Shown here: one piece after another, positions 42,645-51,657 of the stretch
Numbering within the stretch: position 1 is the stretch's first letter
Layout of the letters: each line of letters starts with the position of its first letter
NCBI GenBank assembly: GCA_965229645.1
Contig: OZ245893.1
Span: 2,108,001 to 2,172,000 of the forward strand
From: CAXQZM01 sp965229645
GTDB taxonomy: Bacteria; Pseudomonadota; Alphaproteobacteria; UBA7985
Length of the DNA: 64,000 nucleotides
Direction of reading: 5' to 3'
Program-made: the position numbers and the translations under genes
The notes under the pieces: generated by a model
What the model was told of the DNA's origin: nothing
The model's database searches: none
Seen by the model: only the letters and a program-made list of their open reading frames with translations

Positions 42645-43566
42645 ATACGTCGGATTCGCGCGGCATGGCGCTCGCGCAGCCTGGACGGGACACCACAAAG
42701 GCCGCGCACGCGGACCCAAAGCGCACGGCCTCGGCCACCGAGTGGCCCTTGTAAAGCTGGCTCATCAACCCGCCCATGAAACTGTCCCCCGCGCCAAAGG
42801 GCTTGAGCGCCTCAACGTGGAAGACCCCAAAGGCCTCTTCGCTGCCGTCGGGCATGAGGGCAATGGCGCCCTTGGCGCCGCGCTTGTAGATCACCAAGCG
42901 GTGATTGGGCGCGATGGACCGCGCGTAGGTCAAGGGGTTGCGGAGGCCTGCCAGCAAAGCAAACTCCTCCTCATTGCCTACGAGCAGGTCGGTATGGGCA
43001 AGAGCGGCGGCGTAGGTCTGGCGCGCGGCCTCTGCGCTGCGCCAAGTATAGGCGCGATAGTCGAGATCGAGGACCGTACACTCAGCCGCCTGCAGCGCCG
43101 CCAAGGTCGCCCCCTGGCTCGGCTCGCACGCGAGGGCCGTGCCCGTGGTAATGAGAACCGGCGCCTGATCGGCGGGCGCCTCGCGGAGTTGCAGGTCCGC
43201 CGCCCCGTTGCGATAGATGACCACTTCGCTGTCGCTGGGGCGCGTTTCGGCGAGGGCGAGACTGGTGCGCGATCCATCGGCAAGACCCTCGGGCGTCAAG
43301 TGATCGACGCCTTCGTCGGCCAGCACGCGCTTCACAAAATCGCCAACGGGATCGGCGCTGACGGGGGCGATCAAACCGGCTCTGATCCCCAGACGCGCCA
43401 GCGCGACGGCTGTATTGCCCGCCGATCCCCCCATGTCGGCGCGAAAGGTCCGCGCGTCGCGGGTCTTGGTGCCGACGGGCTCTGGATAGAGATCCAGGCC
43501 TGCCCGGCCCAAAACGACCATATCGAGTCGATGGGTACTCTTGCGTTGGGGAATTAGTACGTCCAT
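42625..43566 (-). CDS. PfkB family sugar kinase (IolC-like)
   Basis: 313 residues. It has GRAGLDLYPEPVGTKT, DMGGSAGNTAVALARLG near the N-terminus (PfkB signature 1) and KPFGAGDSFMGGLM (signature 2, with the catalytic aspartate). It is IolC-like, but the fused IolC-DUF2090 protein directly upstream already offers that activity, so this one may act on a different sugar acid or cyclitol derivative. It overlaps iolC by 13 bases and iolB by about 20, which indicates tight translational coupling. Confidence 0.87.
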   Translation of the reverse strand: MDVLIPQRKSTHRLDMVVLGRAGLDLYPEPVGTKTRDARTFRADMGGSAGNTAVALARLGIRAGLIAPVSADPVGDFVKRVLADEGVDHLTPEGLADGSRTSLALAETRPSDSEVVIYRNGAADLQLREAPADQAPVLITTGTALACEPSQGATLAALQAAECTVLDLDYRAYTWRSAEAARQTYAAALAHTDLLVGNEEEFALLAGLRNPLTYARSIAPNHRLVIYKRGAKGAIALMPDGSEEAFGVFHVEALKPFGAGDSFMGGLMSQLYKGHSVAEAVRFGSACAAFVVSRPGCASAMPRESDVFALMEI

Positions 43567-45452
43567 GCGTCAATCACCTGCTTGTAGTTGTGCGCGATCT
43601 GCGCCTTAACTTCTCCCTCGCCCAAAGAGCCCGCGAACCAGCCCTTGGCTGCCTCGCCAAAAATACTGCGCCCGATGGCAAAACCCTGACAGAGCGGTTC
43701 CTGCGCGGCCTTGCGCAGCGCAGTCTGCAGGTCTGCGACGGGCGCATCGAGGCCGAGCATGAGGATTCCACGGCAGTAAGGGTCTTGATCGGCAAGCAGG
43801 GCGTTCCAACCCGCCCAGGTCTCCGCCTCCTGCCCCAGAACTGGCATTGGCAACTTCCACCAGTCGGGGGAAATGCCCGCCGCGTAGATTCGCGCCATAT
43901 TGTCCCGTGTCGTGGTGGCGGTCACGGGGCGATCTGCGGGGGGAATCACCTCGACCAGCAGGTCCAGGGCCCAGGTTCGGCAGGCAAGGCTCACCTCTTG
44001 CAGGGTTGCGAGTTGCTGGTCCCAAAGTGCGTCCGCATCGTCGGGATGGGCGAAGACCAAACACTTGACGGTGACCTCGCGCGGCCACTCGCGCAAATAA
44101 CTCGCGACGGACGCCCCCCCTTCCAACTGCAAAGGCCGTGAGCCAGAGCGTTCGATCGGCGAGGCCAACCATAGGTTGCGATCGGTCAGTTGCAACAAGG
44201 CCTCGTGACCGAAACGACGATCACACAGCACCCCCAACTGCAGGTCTGGATGGCGTGCCTGCGCCGCTTGCACGACCTCGGCGCATAAGACTTTGAACCG
44301 GCCAATTTTGACAGGATCGTCGCACAAGGCTTGCAACTGGCTACGATGATCGAAGGCAAAGGCAAGCACCTGCTGCCAGCGGCGTGGGCGGGTTGTCGAC
44401 CAATGCAGCTGCGCCAAAGTCGGGTCTTCGCGCAGGCGCCGATGGGCGCTGCCCCTGCTCAAGAAGGTCTCGAGCTCCACGCGCGAGGGGTAGGACGGCG
44501 CGCACGCATGGCGGGACACGGCAAAGGCACCGCAGGCGTTGGCCATGCGGCAGGCCGTGCGCCAGTCGCGCCCCTCCATCCGCCCTGCCACCAGCCCGCC
44601 CATGAAGGCGTCGCCCGCGCCCAGCACATTGAAGATCTCAATCGGGAAGCCGTCCACAACCAGGCCTTGCGCTAGGGTCGCAGGAATCGGACCGTCAAAG
44701 ACAACGCACCCTTCGGCGCCCAACTTGACGACAAAGGTCGCGTTGGTCAGGGCGCGCAAGGTGTGCAGGCAGGCCATGGTCTCGGTGGCGCCGCCTGCAA
44801 TATGAAATTCCTCCTGCGTGCCCACCACCACGTCCAAATGGGGCATGATGGCTTGCAGATGCGCCGTAACACCGTCGGAGGCGATGAAGCGCGTTTCTCC
44901 GTCGCCCTTGTCGGCGAGCCCCCACAGCACGGGGCGATAGTCCAAATCGATCCAGCGTTGGGTTTGGTGCCGGGCCGCCAGGTCGAGGGCCTTGAGCGAC
45001 GCGGCCTTGGTGCCCGCCGTCGAAAAGTGCGTGCCGCTGGTCACCACCGCCTTGGCGCGGGCGATCAGGTCTTCGCTTATGTCGGCGACACCGAGGTTCA
45101 TGTCGGCGCAGTTTTCGCGGAAGAAAATCAGCGGAAACTGCGTCGCATCCCGGATGCCGAGCAAGACCAGCGCGGTCATGGCGCCTTGGTCGACCGTCAC
45201 ATGGCTCGCATCGACGCCTTCGCGCGCCAACTCCTCACAAATAAAGGTCCCCATGGCGTCGGGGCCGACACGGCTGATCAGCGCGGTGCGCATGCCCAGG
45301 CGCGCGGCGCCGATGGCCGTATTGGTCGGGGACCCGCCGATATATTTGGAAAAGCTGCCCATGTCCTCTAGCCGACCGCCAATTTGGTCGCCATAGAGAT
45401 CCACGCCTGCGCGGCCGATCATCACAGCATCAAGGGTCTTGTTCAAGGTCAA
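43554..45452 (-). CDS. iolC: 5-dehydro-2-deoxygluconokinase fused to DUF2090 domain
   Basis: 632 residues. The N-terminal about 330 residues are a PfkB kinase (GRAGVDLYGDQIGGRLEDMG; YIGGSPTNTAIGAARLG; NVLGAGDAFMGGLVAG). The C-terminal about 300 residues match DUF2090 (QQVLAFAFDHRSQLQAL; the KCLVFAHPDD block; WWKLP; ILMLGLDAP), an aldolase-like TIM barrel domain often fused to IolC. The kinase phosphorylates 2-deoxy-5-keto-gluconate. The DUF2090 part may provide the following aldolase step, making the separate aldolase gene partly redundant. It is the first gene of the minus-strand operon, divergent from iolG. Confidence 0.93.
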   Translation of the reverse strand: MTLNKTLDAVMIGRAGVDLYGDQIGGRLEDMGSFSKYIGGSPTNTAIGAARLGMRTALISRVGPDAMGTFICEELAREGVDASHVTVDQGAMTALVLLGIRDATQFPLIFFRENCADMNLGVADISEDLIARAKAVVTSGTHFSTAGTKAASLKALDLAARHQTQRWIDLDYRPVLWGLADKGDGETRFIASDGVTAHLQAIMPHLDVVVGTQEEFHIAGGATETMACLHTLRALTNATFVVKLGAEGCVVFDGPIPATLAQGLVVDGFPIEIFNVLGAGDAFMGGLVAGRMEGRDWRTACRMANACGAFAVSRHACAPSYPSRVELETFLSRGSAHRRLREDPTLAQLHWSTTRPRRWQQVLAFAFDHRSQLQALCDDPVKIGRFKVLCAEVVQAAQARHPDLQLGVLCDRRFGHEALLQLTDRNLWLASPIERSGSRPLQLEGGASVASYLREWPREVTVKCLVFAHPDDADALWDQQLATLQEVSLACRTWALDLLVEVIPPADRPVTATTTRDNMARIYAAGISPDWWKLPMPVLGQEAETWAGWNALLADQDPYCRGILMLGLDAPVADLQTALRKAAQEPLCQGFAIGRSIFGEAAKGWFAGSLGEGEVKAQIAHNYKQVIDAWTY

Positions 45453-45479
45453 CAGAATTTTCTTTCACTTTTACAATGA

Positions 45480-45499
45480 AACAGAATATTTATTCTGTT
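45480..45499. promoter_or_regulatory. Palindrome in the iolC-iolG intergenic region
   Basis: AACAGAATATTTATTCTGTT: nine-base arms around a TT centre. A half-site AACAGAAT also occurs at 45451-45458. It lies between the divergent iolC and iolG starts and is a good candidate operator. RpiR-type regulators such as IolR are the usual inositol repressors, but none is encoded in the window. Confidence 0.6.
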
Positions 45500-45535
45500 A
45501 CAGCAAGTCATGTCAAAAGGAAAGGCACAAGATAT

Positions 45536-46498
45536 ATGAAAGTTGCACTGTGTGGCGCGGGCCGCATCGGCAAAGTCCATGCCCTAGCCCTGGCGGGCAA
45601 TGCGCGGGCAAGGCTCGCCTGCGTGATCGACCCCCATGGCCCCAGCGCGCAGGCCTTGGCGGCCCAGTACGGCGTCCCCGTCATGACCGAAGCCGAGGCC
45701 TTTGCCGACCCCGCCATCGACGCTGTCCTGATCGGCAGCTCTACCGATCAGCACGCCCGGCAAATCGTCGCCGCCGCGACGGCTGGAAAGGCGATTTTCT
45801 GCGAAAAGCCCATCGATCTCGACATCGAGCGCGTGCGCCAAGTCCTTGAGCATTTGGAGCGCCACCCAGTGCCCTTCATGCTCGGGTTCAACCGCCGCTT
45901 TGATCCGAACTTTGTCACCCTCAAAGCCCAAATCGACGCAGGGGTTATCGGGAAAGTTGAGATGGTCACGATCCTGAGCCGCGACCCCGACCTGCCCCCC
46001 ATCGACTACCTCCGCACCTCGGGCGGCATCTTTCGCGATATGATGATCCACGATTTCGACATGGCCCGATTCCTGGTCGGTGAAGAATTTGTCGATGTGC
46101 AGGCCATGGGATCGGTGCAGGTCGATCCCGCAGTTGCCACCGCAGGGGATCTGGATACGGCCATTGCGACCCTAAGGACGGCGTCGGGCACGTTAGTGTC
46201 GATCAGCAACTCCCGCCGTGCCACCTATGGCTACGATCAACGCATCGAGGTTCACGGCGCCAAGGGCATGCTACGGGCCGACAACGTCCGCGAAAGCACG
46301 GTCGTTCTCAGCAATCAGCACGGCATCCGTCTTGAGAAACCGCTGCATTTTTTCTTGGAACGCTACGCCACCGCCTACGCCAACGAAATTGAGGCCTTCG
46401 TTGCCCTGACCCTCGACAGTAAGACGGCAGTTCCTGATGCCAGCGACGGCCTCAAGGCACTCGAATTGGCCGAACGGGCCTTGGCAAGTCTTGCATAG
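45536..46498 (+). CDS. iolG: Inositol 2-dehydrogenase (Gfo/Idh/MocA family)
   Basis: About 320 residues from the ATG at 45536, which has AAAGGAAAGG upstream; an earlier in-frame ATG at 45476 would read through the operator palindrome. It shows VALCGAGRIGKVHA (Rossmann), IFCEKPIDLD with the catalytic lysine, MLGFNRRFDPNF and RDMMIHDFDMARFLVGEE, typical of IolG. It oxidises myo-inositol to scyllo-inosose, the first step of the pathway. iolD and iolE are not in the window. Confidence 0.9.
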   Translation: MKVALCGAGRIGKVHALALAGNARARLACVIDPHGPSAQALAAQYGVPVMTEAEAFADPAIDAVLIGSSTDQHARQIVAAATAGKAIFCEKPIDLDIERVRQVLEHLERHPVPFMLGFNRRFDPNFVTLKAQIDAGVIGKVEMVTILSRDPDLPPIDYLRTSGGIFRDMMIHDFDMARFLVGEEFVDVQAMGSVQVDPAVATAGDLDTAIATLRTASGTLVSISNSRRATYGYDQRIEVHGAKGMLRADNVRESTVVLSNQHGIRLEKPLHFFLERYATAYANEIEAFVALTLDSKTAVPDASDGLKALELAERALASLA

Positions 46499-46763
46499 GC
46501 CTAAGAGCCCCAAAATTCCATGTTCGGTCAACTGTTGGCCCTATAACAACGAAAAGATCAACCAATCTATGGATCGACCTGCGTCTGAACGCCAAACCCG
46601 AATATAGCCCCCGCCCGATGTCATCCAGCGCGGAGCGAAGCGAAGTCGCAGGATCCAGCACGGATCGGTGGCAGGAAGTACAGACGGCACGAACCTTGTG
46701 CCGTGCCAAACGAAGCCCAACACGCACGACTGCAAGGGGAGAGGCGATTTGGTTTTTCCACTG
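46499..46763. other. Intergenic: family B repeat before ISAs1
   Basis: No gene. At 46617-46735 lies a family B repeat copy (GTCATCCAGCGCGGAGCGAA, AAGTCGCAGGATCCAGCAC, then ACAGACGGCACGAACC). It ends shortly before the ISAs1 left end at 46764. Confidence 0.6.
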
Positions 46764-47956
46764 CAGGGGAATCGCACTTGAGAGTTGACAATTTGTTCTA
46801 AAGGGACTCGGCGGTCTCCATCACGAGATGGAGCCGACACATGCCCTTACTAGTCAATTATTTCAACGAGTTAGATGATCCTCGCACGAGCAATGCCCCT
46901 CGTCACAAGTTCTGCGACTTGATGACGATAAGCCTTTTGTGCGCCCTATGTGGGGGTGAAACCGCAGTGGACATGGAACATTTTGCTCGCAGCAAGGAGG
47001 ATTTTTTGCGCGAGTTTCTGGAGCTTCCTCTGGGTTTACCCAGTCACGACGCATTTTCACGCCTGTTTCAGTTGATGAAGCCAGACAGTTTTCAGGCGTT
47101 TTTTGAAAAATTTCGAGCTGACTTTGCAAACACTGATGAAAAGCAAAAGGCCGTTGCTATTGATGGTAAGGAGTTGCGTGGGAGCTTTGATAAAGCTGCC
47201 AAGAAGTCAAACCTTAACCTGGTCACGGCGTTTGCCCATGGGGCGCGGTTAAGTCTTGGTATTACTCAAAGCGCTAAGGCAGGCAGTGAGATTTTAGCGC
47301 TGCGTGAGTTGATCCAGATGCTTGATATTCGTGGTATCACTCTTACCGCCGACGCCCTGCACTGCCAACGCGAGACCTGTGAACTGATCGCCGCTCAGGG
47401 TGCAGAGTATTGCATACAACTCAGGGCCAACCAGAAGGGGTTGATGAACGATATTCAGACCTGTATTGCAGACCCACAAACGACTTGGGCGAATGAGTAC
47501 AGTTCCACAGATGCTGACCATGGCCGTATTGAGGAGCGCCGCTATAGAGTTTATGAAGTCCCAGATTATGTGACACAAACCCATGATTGGCCCCACTTTT
47601 CTGCTTTCGTCCATGTGTTGTATAAGCGTGAAGTTGATGGGAAAGTTAGCCAAGAAGAGCGGACTTATCTTATGTCAAAGCAGAGCACCGCTCAGGAGGC
47701 TGCCAATCTAATCCGTGGTCATTGGCAGATTGAAAATAGTTTACATTGGTCCCTAGATGTCGTGATGAACGAGGACTTCCATCGTGCGAGAAAGGGCAAC
47801 GCACCTGCAAACTTTGCTGCCTTACGGCGCATTGCTTTGAACATCATAAAGGCTAACAACGACAAGTCCTCAAATCGCGTCAAGTTCAAACGCGCGGGAT
47901 GGAGCAACGAGTTCTTAAAGACACTCATTCAAGGATTTTGAAGTGCGATTGCCCTG
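46764..47956 (+). mobile_element. ISAs1 family insertion sequence (1193 bp)
   Basis: The left terminus CAGGGGAATCGCACTT (46764-46779) and right terminus AAGTGCGATTGCCCTG (47941-47956) are inverted repeats with one mismatch in 16. The transposase gene fills the element. No target duplication is found: the right flank is a broken IS66 copy and the left flank is unrelated, which suggests a deletion next to the element. Confidence 0.88.
46841..47941 (+). CDS. ISAs1 family transposase
   Basis: 366 residues, the usual ISAs1 length. It begins LVNYFNELDDPRTSNAPRHKFCDLM (the DDE_Tnp_1-associated N-terminus), and the core shows KAVAIDGKELRGS with the first aspartate, TLTADALHCQRET with the second, and HWQIENSLHWSLDVVMNEDFHRAR with the glutamate. 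The frame is intact, so the element may be active. Confidence 0.95.
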   Translation: MPLLVNYFNELDDPRTSNAPRHKFCDLMTISLLCALCGGETAVDMEHFARSKEDFLREFLELPLGLPSHDAFSRLFQLMKPDSFQAFFEKFRADFANTDEKQKAVAIDGKELRGSFDKAAKKSNLNLVTAFAHGARLSLGITQSAKAGSEILALRELIQMLDIRGITLTADALHCQRETCELIAAQGAEYCIQLRANQKGLMNDIQTCIADPQTTWANEYSSTDADHGRIEERRYRVYEVPDYVTQTHDWPHFSAFVHVLYKREVDGKVSQEERTYLMSKQSTAQEAANLIRGHWQIENSLHWSLDVVMNEDFHRARKGNAPANFAALRRIALNIIKANNDKSSNRVKFKRAGWSNEFLKTLIQGF

Positions 47957-48226
47957 TCATCAGGATTGGTTGTCATGGCGCGATGAAAGGGCCTATGTCC
48001 AGGCTTGGCCCCACCAGGCTTTGAGGCAGCACGACGGGCTTTCTTATCCTTTGACGGCGGCAAGGATGACGTCTTGGACGTCTTGCGCGGCAAGCCAAGA
48101 CGAGCCTGGAGCTGAAGAAATTTGTCTATCAGCTCGTCCTTGCTAAGTTGCTGTAATTGCTCGCGATTCACACTTGACTCGAATCACAGAACCGCTCCTC
48201 TGGCAAGGGGGGGGGTGAGTAATTAC
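47957..48226 (-). pseudogene. IS66-type element, 5' fragment
   Basis: From its end GTAATTACTCACCCC (48226 inward) this fragment matches the complete IS66-type copy at 60538-61912 nearly base for base, including the first about 70 codons of the transposase (MNREQLQQLSKDELIDKFLQ), then stops abruptly at the ISAs1 right end. The rest of the element is lost. The outer end interrupts the gene at 48227-48709. Confidence 0.9.
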
Positions 48227-48709
48227 CCAAAGTTCCATTGCTTCGCGTCGAAATTCTAGGTGACCTTTACGACTTAGCCTCTTTATGTACTCATATTCGA
48301 AGCTATCATCTTCTATTGGCTTTTCGTTACTTGGCAAGACTTGAAAGTCTTCTTCACTCCAAAATCTTCTTTTATTGCTGTCGGGCTTAACGCCAAGTTT
48401 TTCGGAATATCTATTGTAACGTTTTTTCATAGCTTCGTTGAAGTCGGGTTCTCCCAAAAGTAAGCTAAGTTTACCTGTTGTCCTTCCGCCGTGTCCTGGA
48501 TCTTTTTTGTGCTCGGAAAAAGTGTTCTGAGGATATCCAACAAACCGTGACGGTACAAACCTGTATTCTTCTCGGTTTCGATAAACAATAAAATTAATTC
48601 TCCTCTTCACAAAATTAAACGCATCTTCGTCTTGTTTCTCGATTCTTTTGTCGAAATAACGTATATTCACACGAATTTCATCAATTTCCTCAATCAGTTT
48701 GCGACTCAT
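48227..48709 (-). pseudogene. AT-rich gene truncated by IS66-type element; possible restriction-type DNA-binding protein
   Basis: About 161 native codons from an ATG at 48709 with a perfect AAGGAGG upstream; the frame then enters IS66 sequence. The protein is charged and contains FVPSRFVGYPQNTFSEHKKD, then GGRTTGKLSLLLGEPDFNEAMKKRYNRYSEKLG. This resembles a module (F-x-P-S-R-F-x-G-Y ... G-R-x-T ... I-x-x-L-L-G) seen in some HNH and restriction-like proteins, but I am not certain. Base composition is much more AT-rich than the surroundings, suggesting horizontal acquisition. Its 3' part is gone. Confidence 0.5.
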
Positions 48710-48736
48710 ATGATTACCTCCTTCTTCTTGATTCAA

Positions 48737-49239
48737 TGTATAGATTCATGAGAAATTCTATTGTGAGATATCACTTTCGAAATAGTGAATAACACAAAAG
48801 GAATCAACGACTGACCTGCTGCTCCACCTACGTTTGAGCATCAAGTTTAAATTGGCATAGCAGGAAAATTTCAATCGGGTAGGGGTCATTTAACCTTTCC
48901 ATTGATAAAATGTGGCTGATTCTGATGTGGAGATGGATCCTTCCGCCCCATTCGTTGCCAACTGGTGATGAATTCTGCAACCTCGCTTCGCTCGGCGCAG
49001 AATTGTCTGTTTAACTTCGTGTATAGGGAGGCTCTGAGCTTGTCGATTTGGACCCCCGATCGGGGGTCCAAATCGACGTGGGCCAGGTTGACTGTGCAGA
49101 ATGCAGGCCTTTGAGCGCCTGTCGTCATCTGAGTCGCCTTGGTCCAGGCTCATAGCACGATCGTTAGAAAAGGACGGGACTCTAGTGCCCACGCCTGAAG
49201 ACAATCAAGTGCTACTCGCTTACTAAATGGAGGTCTGAT
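48737..49239. other. Intergenic: repeat fragments, palindrome and IS110 left end
   Basis: No gene. It holds a family C repeat fragment (about 48830-48905), a reverse-oriented family B repeat (about 48898-49013), a perfect 36-bp palindrome (49042-49077), and the non-coding left end of the IS110 element just before its start at 49240. Confidence 0.55.
49042..49077. repeat. Perfect 36-bp palindrome upstream of IS110 copy 1
   Basis: GTCGATTTGGACCCCCGA followed by its exact reverse complement. It lies 163 bases upstream of the transposase start. A 34-bp palindrome with the same CGATTTGG / CCAAATCG core lies at a similar distance upstream of the second IS110 copy. Confidence 0.85.
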
Positions 49240-49667
49240 ATGACACAAACTCACCACCCAAACAACATCTTTGTTGGATGCGATGTCTCAAAGGCTGACA
49301 TCGCCGTCTCTATCTTGGATAAGGACAGTGATATACCCCTAAAGTCTTTCAAAGTTCTTAACTCCAAAGCTGGACATAAGAAGCTCCTCAAAGAGGTTGA
49401 AAACCTCGGCCAAATATCCATGTGCGTTTTCGAACCAACAGGTGGATATGAAATCCTACTCGCCGAAACATTGCATGAAGCGAACTGGTATCTCCATCGC
49501 GCCGACACTCGAAAAGCATCTGCTTTCGCCAGGTCGCTCAACCAGGCCAAGACCGATCCCTTGAACGCCTTTGCCTTGGCCCTCTATGGGCGTGAACGCA
49601 AGAACCAGCTTAGACGTTACATACCCTTGAGCGCATTGCAAGTTGAGCTCAAGGCCTTGGTAACCTA

Positions 49668-50622
49668 ACCCCGATTCTGGATAAGAACCTGAGATGAGGG
49701 GGATTCACAAATCGTTCAATCTGTGATTCTAGGCTTTTGTCTACCACAACGCGAGCCACCCCTCATGAACCTCTCTATCACCAGCCTATTTTGTTGTCTT
49801 GATGATTTTGCACATCTTTATGAAGAATGGGAGAAGCACCGCCTGATTCCCACCGAGCGAACGCGCCGTCGCCAAGGTAAACTGTCCCTTAGTGAGATGC
49901 TGTTGATTATGGTCTTGTTCCACCATTCACCTTTCAAAGACTTCAAGCACTTTTGGATTTATGGCGTGGAGCAGAAATATCGTAGCTATTTCACCGACCT
50001 GCCTAGCTACGGACGATTTGTCACTCTTATGCCTCGGTTACCGAAGCCCTTTTGCTCGCTAATCCATAGCCTGCGCGGGGAGGAAACGGGCATTTATGTG
50101 ACAGATAGCACCAAGCTCGCAGTTTGCGCCAATCCTCGCATCAGACGAAACAAAACGTTCAAGGGCTTAGCAGAACGAGGACGTAGTACCATGGGCTTAA
50201 ACTCCACATCGTTATCAACAACAAAGGTGAGCTGATGGCTGTTAAGATTACCCGTGGAAATTGCGACGACAGAATCCCGTTGAAGAGCATGGCTAAGGGC
50301 TTGAAGGGTAAAATCCTGGCAGACAAGGGTTACATCTCAAAAGACTTGTTTAGTTGCCTGTGGAAACAGGGATTACACCTGATCACTGGAATTAGAAAGA
50401 ACATGAAAAATTATCTCATGCCGCTCATCAATAAGTTGCTCTTGCGAAAACGTTTCATAATTGAAACTCTCTTCGACAAGCTTAAGTCGTCCGTGGGCTT
50501 GGAGCATATCCGTCACCGATCTCCCATAAATGCCTTTGTTCACGTCTTGTCATGTCTAGCTGCATATGCCCTGGGGTCAAAGAAAATCGCCATGAAATGA
50601 TGATCTTATCCAGAACTCGGTT
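49668..50622 (+). mobile_element. IS982 family insertion sequence (955 bp) within IS110
   Basis: Inverted ends ACCCCGATTCTGGATAAG and (reverse complement of the right end) AACCGAGTTCTGGATAAG. It is flanked by a 7-bp duplication, TAACCTA, at 49661-49667 and 50623-50629. Confidence 0.9.
49723..50600 (+). pseudogene. IS982 transposase, disrupted
   Basis: The N-terminal part (MNLSITSLFCCLDDFAHLYEEW, MVLFHHSPFKDFKHFW, IYVTDSTKLAVC) and the C-terminal part (MAVKITRGNCDDR, GKILADKGYISKDLF, FIIETLFDKLKSS) are in different frames. Near 50190 the expected stretch with W-F-F-G-F before KLHIVINNKGEL is missing, so a short out-of-frame deletion has broken the gene. This copy can only move if a transposase is supplied from elsewhere. 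Confidence 0.85.
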
Positions 50623-51180
50623 TAACCTATCGTAGAGAGCTTGTCAAAGAGCAAACAAGATTGAAAAACCGTGCTCAGTGTATCGGGATTACTTCGTTGC
50701 AAGAGAAGCACCTTAGCCAGGCACTAAAATCGATCAAGGTTCGGATCAAAGAGGTTGAGACAGCCGCTAGAGCTTTGATTAAATCTTGCTCCACCTTGAA
50801 GGCAAAATACGATGCGGCCACCAGCTGCCATGGGGTTGGTCCCGTTAGTGCTTTGGTCATGGTTGCCCTTGTCCCAGAGCTGGGAACGATCAACCGAAAG
50901 CAGGTAGCAGCCCTCGTCGGGTTGGTTCCTTATGCCAACCAAAGTGGCAACCGAGCGGGATATCAAAAAACTGGAAAGGGTCGATCTGTCCCTCGACAAG
51001 CCCTCTTCATGGCTGCCTTAGCCGCGTCAAAAGCAGGGGTCACCAAGCAGCAGTATCAACGCCTCAGAACCATACGGTAAGAAGCCTATGGTTGCCCTGA
51101 TTGCGGTCGCGAGGAAACTCGTCGAACACATCAACGCAAAATGCAAGGTAGTTGTGACGGAAACGCAAAGATAAAATGCA

Positions 51181-51657
51181 CTTACTCGGTAGATGACGTT
51201 TTTTTGCGATGCTCAGGCGCTCATCGGTCTCGTGGCGCGCCTTACCATGCCCAAAAAAGAGCGGACGTGAGACCTTGAATTCAGCAAGCCCCCATCCAGC
51301 GTCATCCAGCGCGTAGCGAAGCGAAGTCGCAGGATCCAGCACCGATCGTTTCGGGAAGTCCAGACGGCACGAACTTTGTGCGGTGCCAAACCATGTCCCA
51401 TAGGCACCCCTCCAAAGGACAGGGAACACCAGCGGACAAAAAGGGGCATCCTCAACCGCCGCTGGTATAACTCCCCTTCCTTGGGAAGAGTGGCAAGCGC
51501 GGCCCGTGACCAAAGAAAATAAAAAAAGTGACCTGGACCTGTTGAACTCGCGGCGGGGCAACCCCACTTGCCTGTCACTCGCGGCAGGAGAGTGCTAACA
51601 GCACCCTCGGCAGCGGGAGTTTTATTAACCAGAAACCTGAAAAAGAGGAAGCAAGAG
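51181..51657. other. Intergenic: family B repeat and groES control region
   Basis: No gene. It contains a family B repeat (about 51298-51400), a GC-rich fragment AACTCCCCTTCCTTGGGAAG similar to one after groEL (near 53750), and the CIRCE-like element at 51572-51598 upstream of groES. Confidence 0.6.
51572..51598 (+). promoter_or_regulatory. CIRCE-like HrcA operator
   Basis: CTGTCACTC, nine bases, GAGTGCTAA. The right half matches the CIRCE consensus exactly; the left half keeps only CACTC. It lies 60 bases upstream of the groES start and suggests HrcA control of heat-shock induction, possibly with weaker binding. Confidence 0.75.

Larger units (their letters stand above)
49240..51180 (+). 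pseudogene. IS110 family transposase, split by IS982 and frameshifted
   Basis: The N-terminal part (49240-49667: FVGCDVSKADIAVSILD, the RuvC-like DEDD start; CVFEPTGGYE) continues after the IS982 insertion at 50630 with YRRELVKEQTRLKNRAQ, in frame once the IS and one TAACCTA copy are removed. The C-terminal Tnp20 domain follows (CHGVGPVSALVMVALVPELG; the serine region YANQSGNRAG). A second frameshift near 51076 moves the end (KPMVALIAVARKLVEHINA) to another frame. The gene is therefore dead twice over. Confidence 0.88.

Noticed and set aside
50180..50240. Programmed frameshift in the IS982 transposase
   Set aside because: No slippery sequence is seen, and expected residues are missing at the junction; a deletion explains it better.
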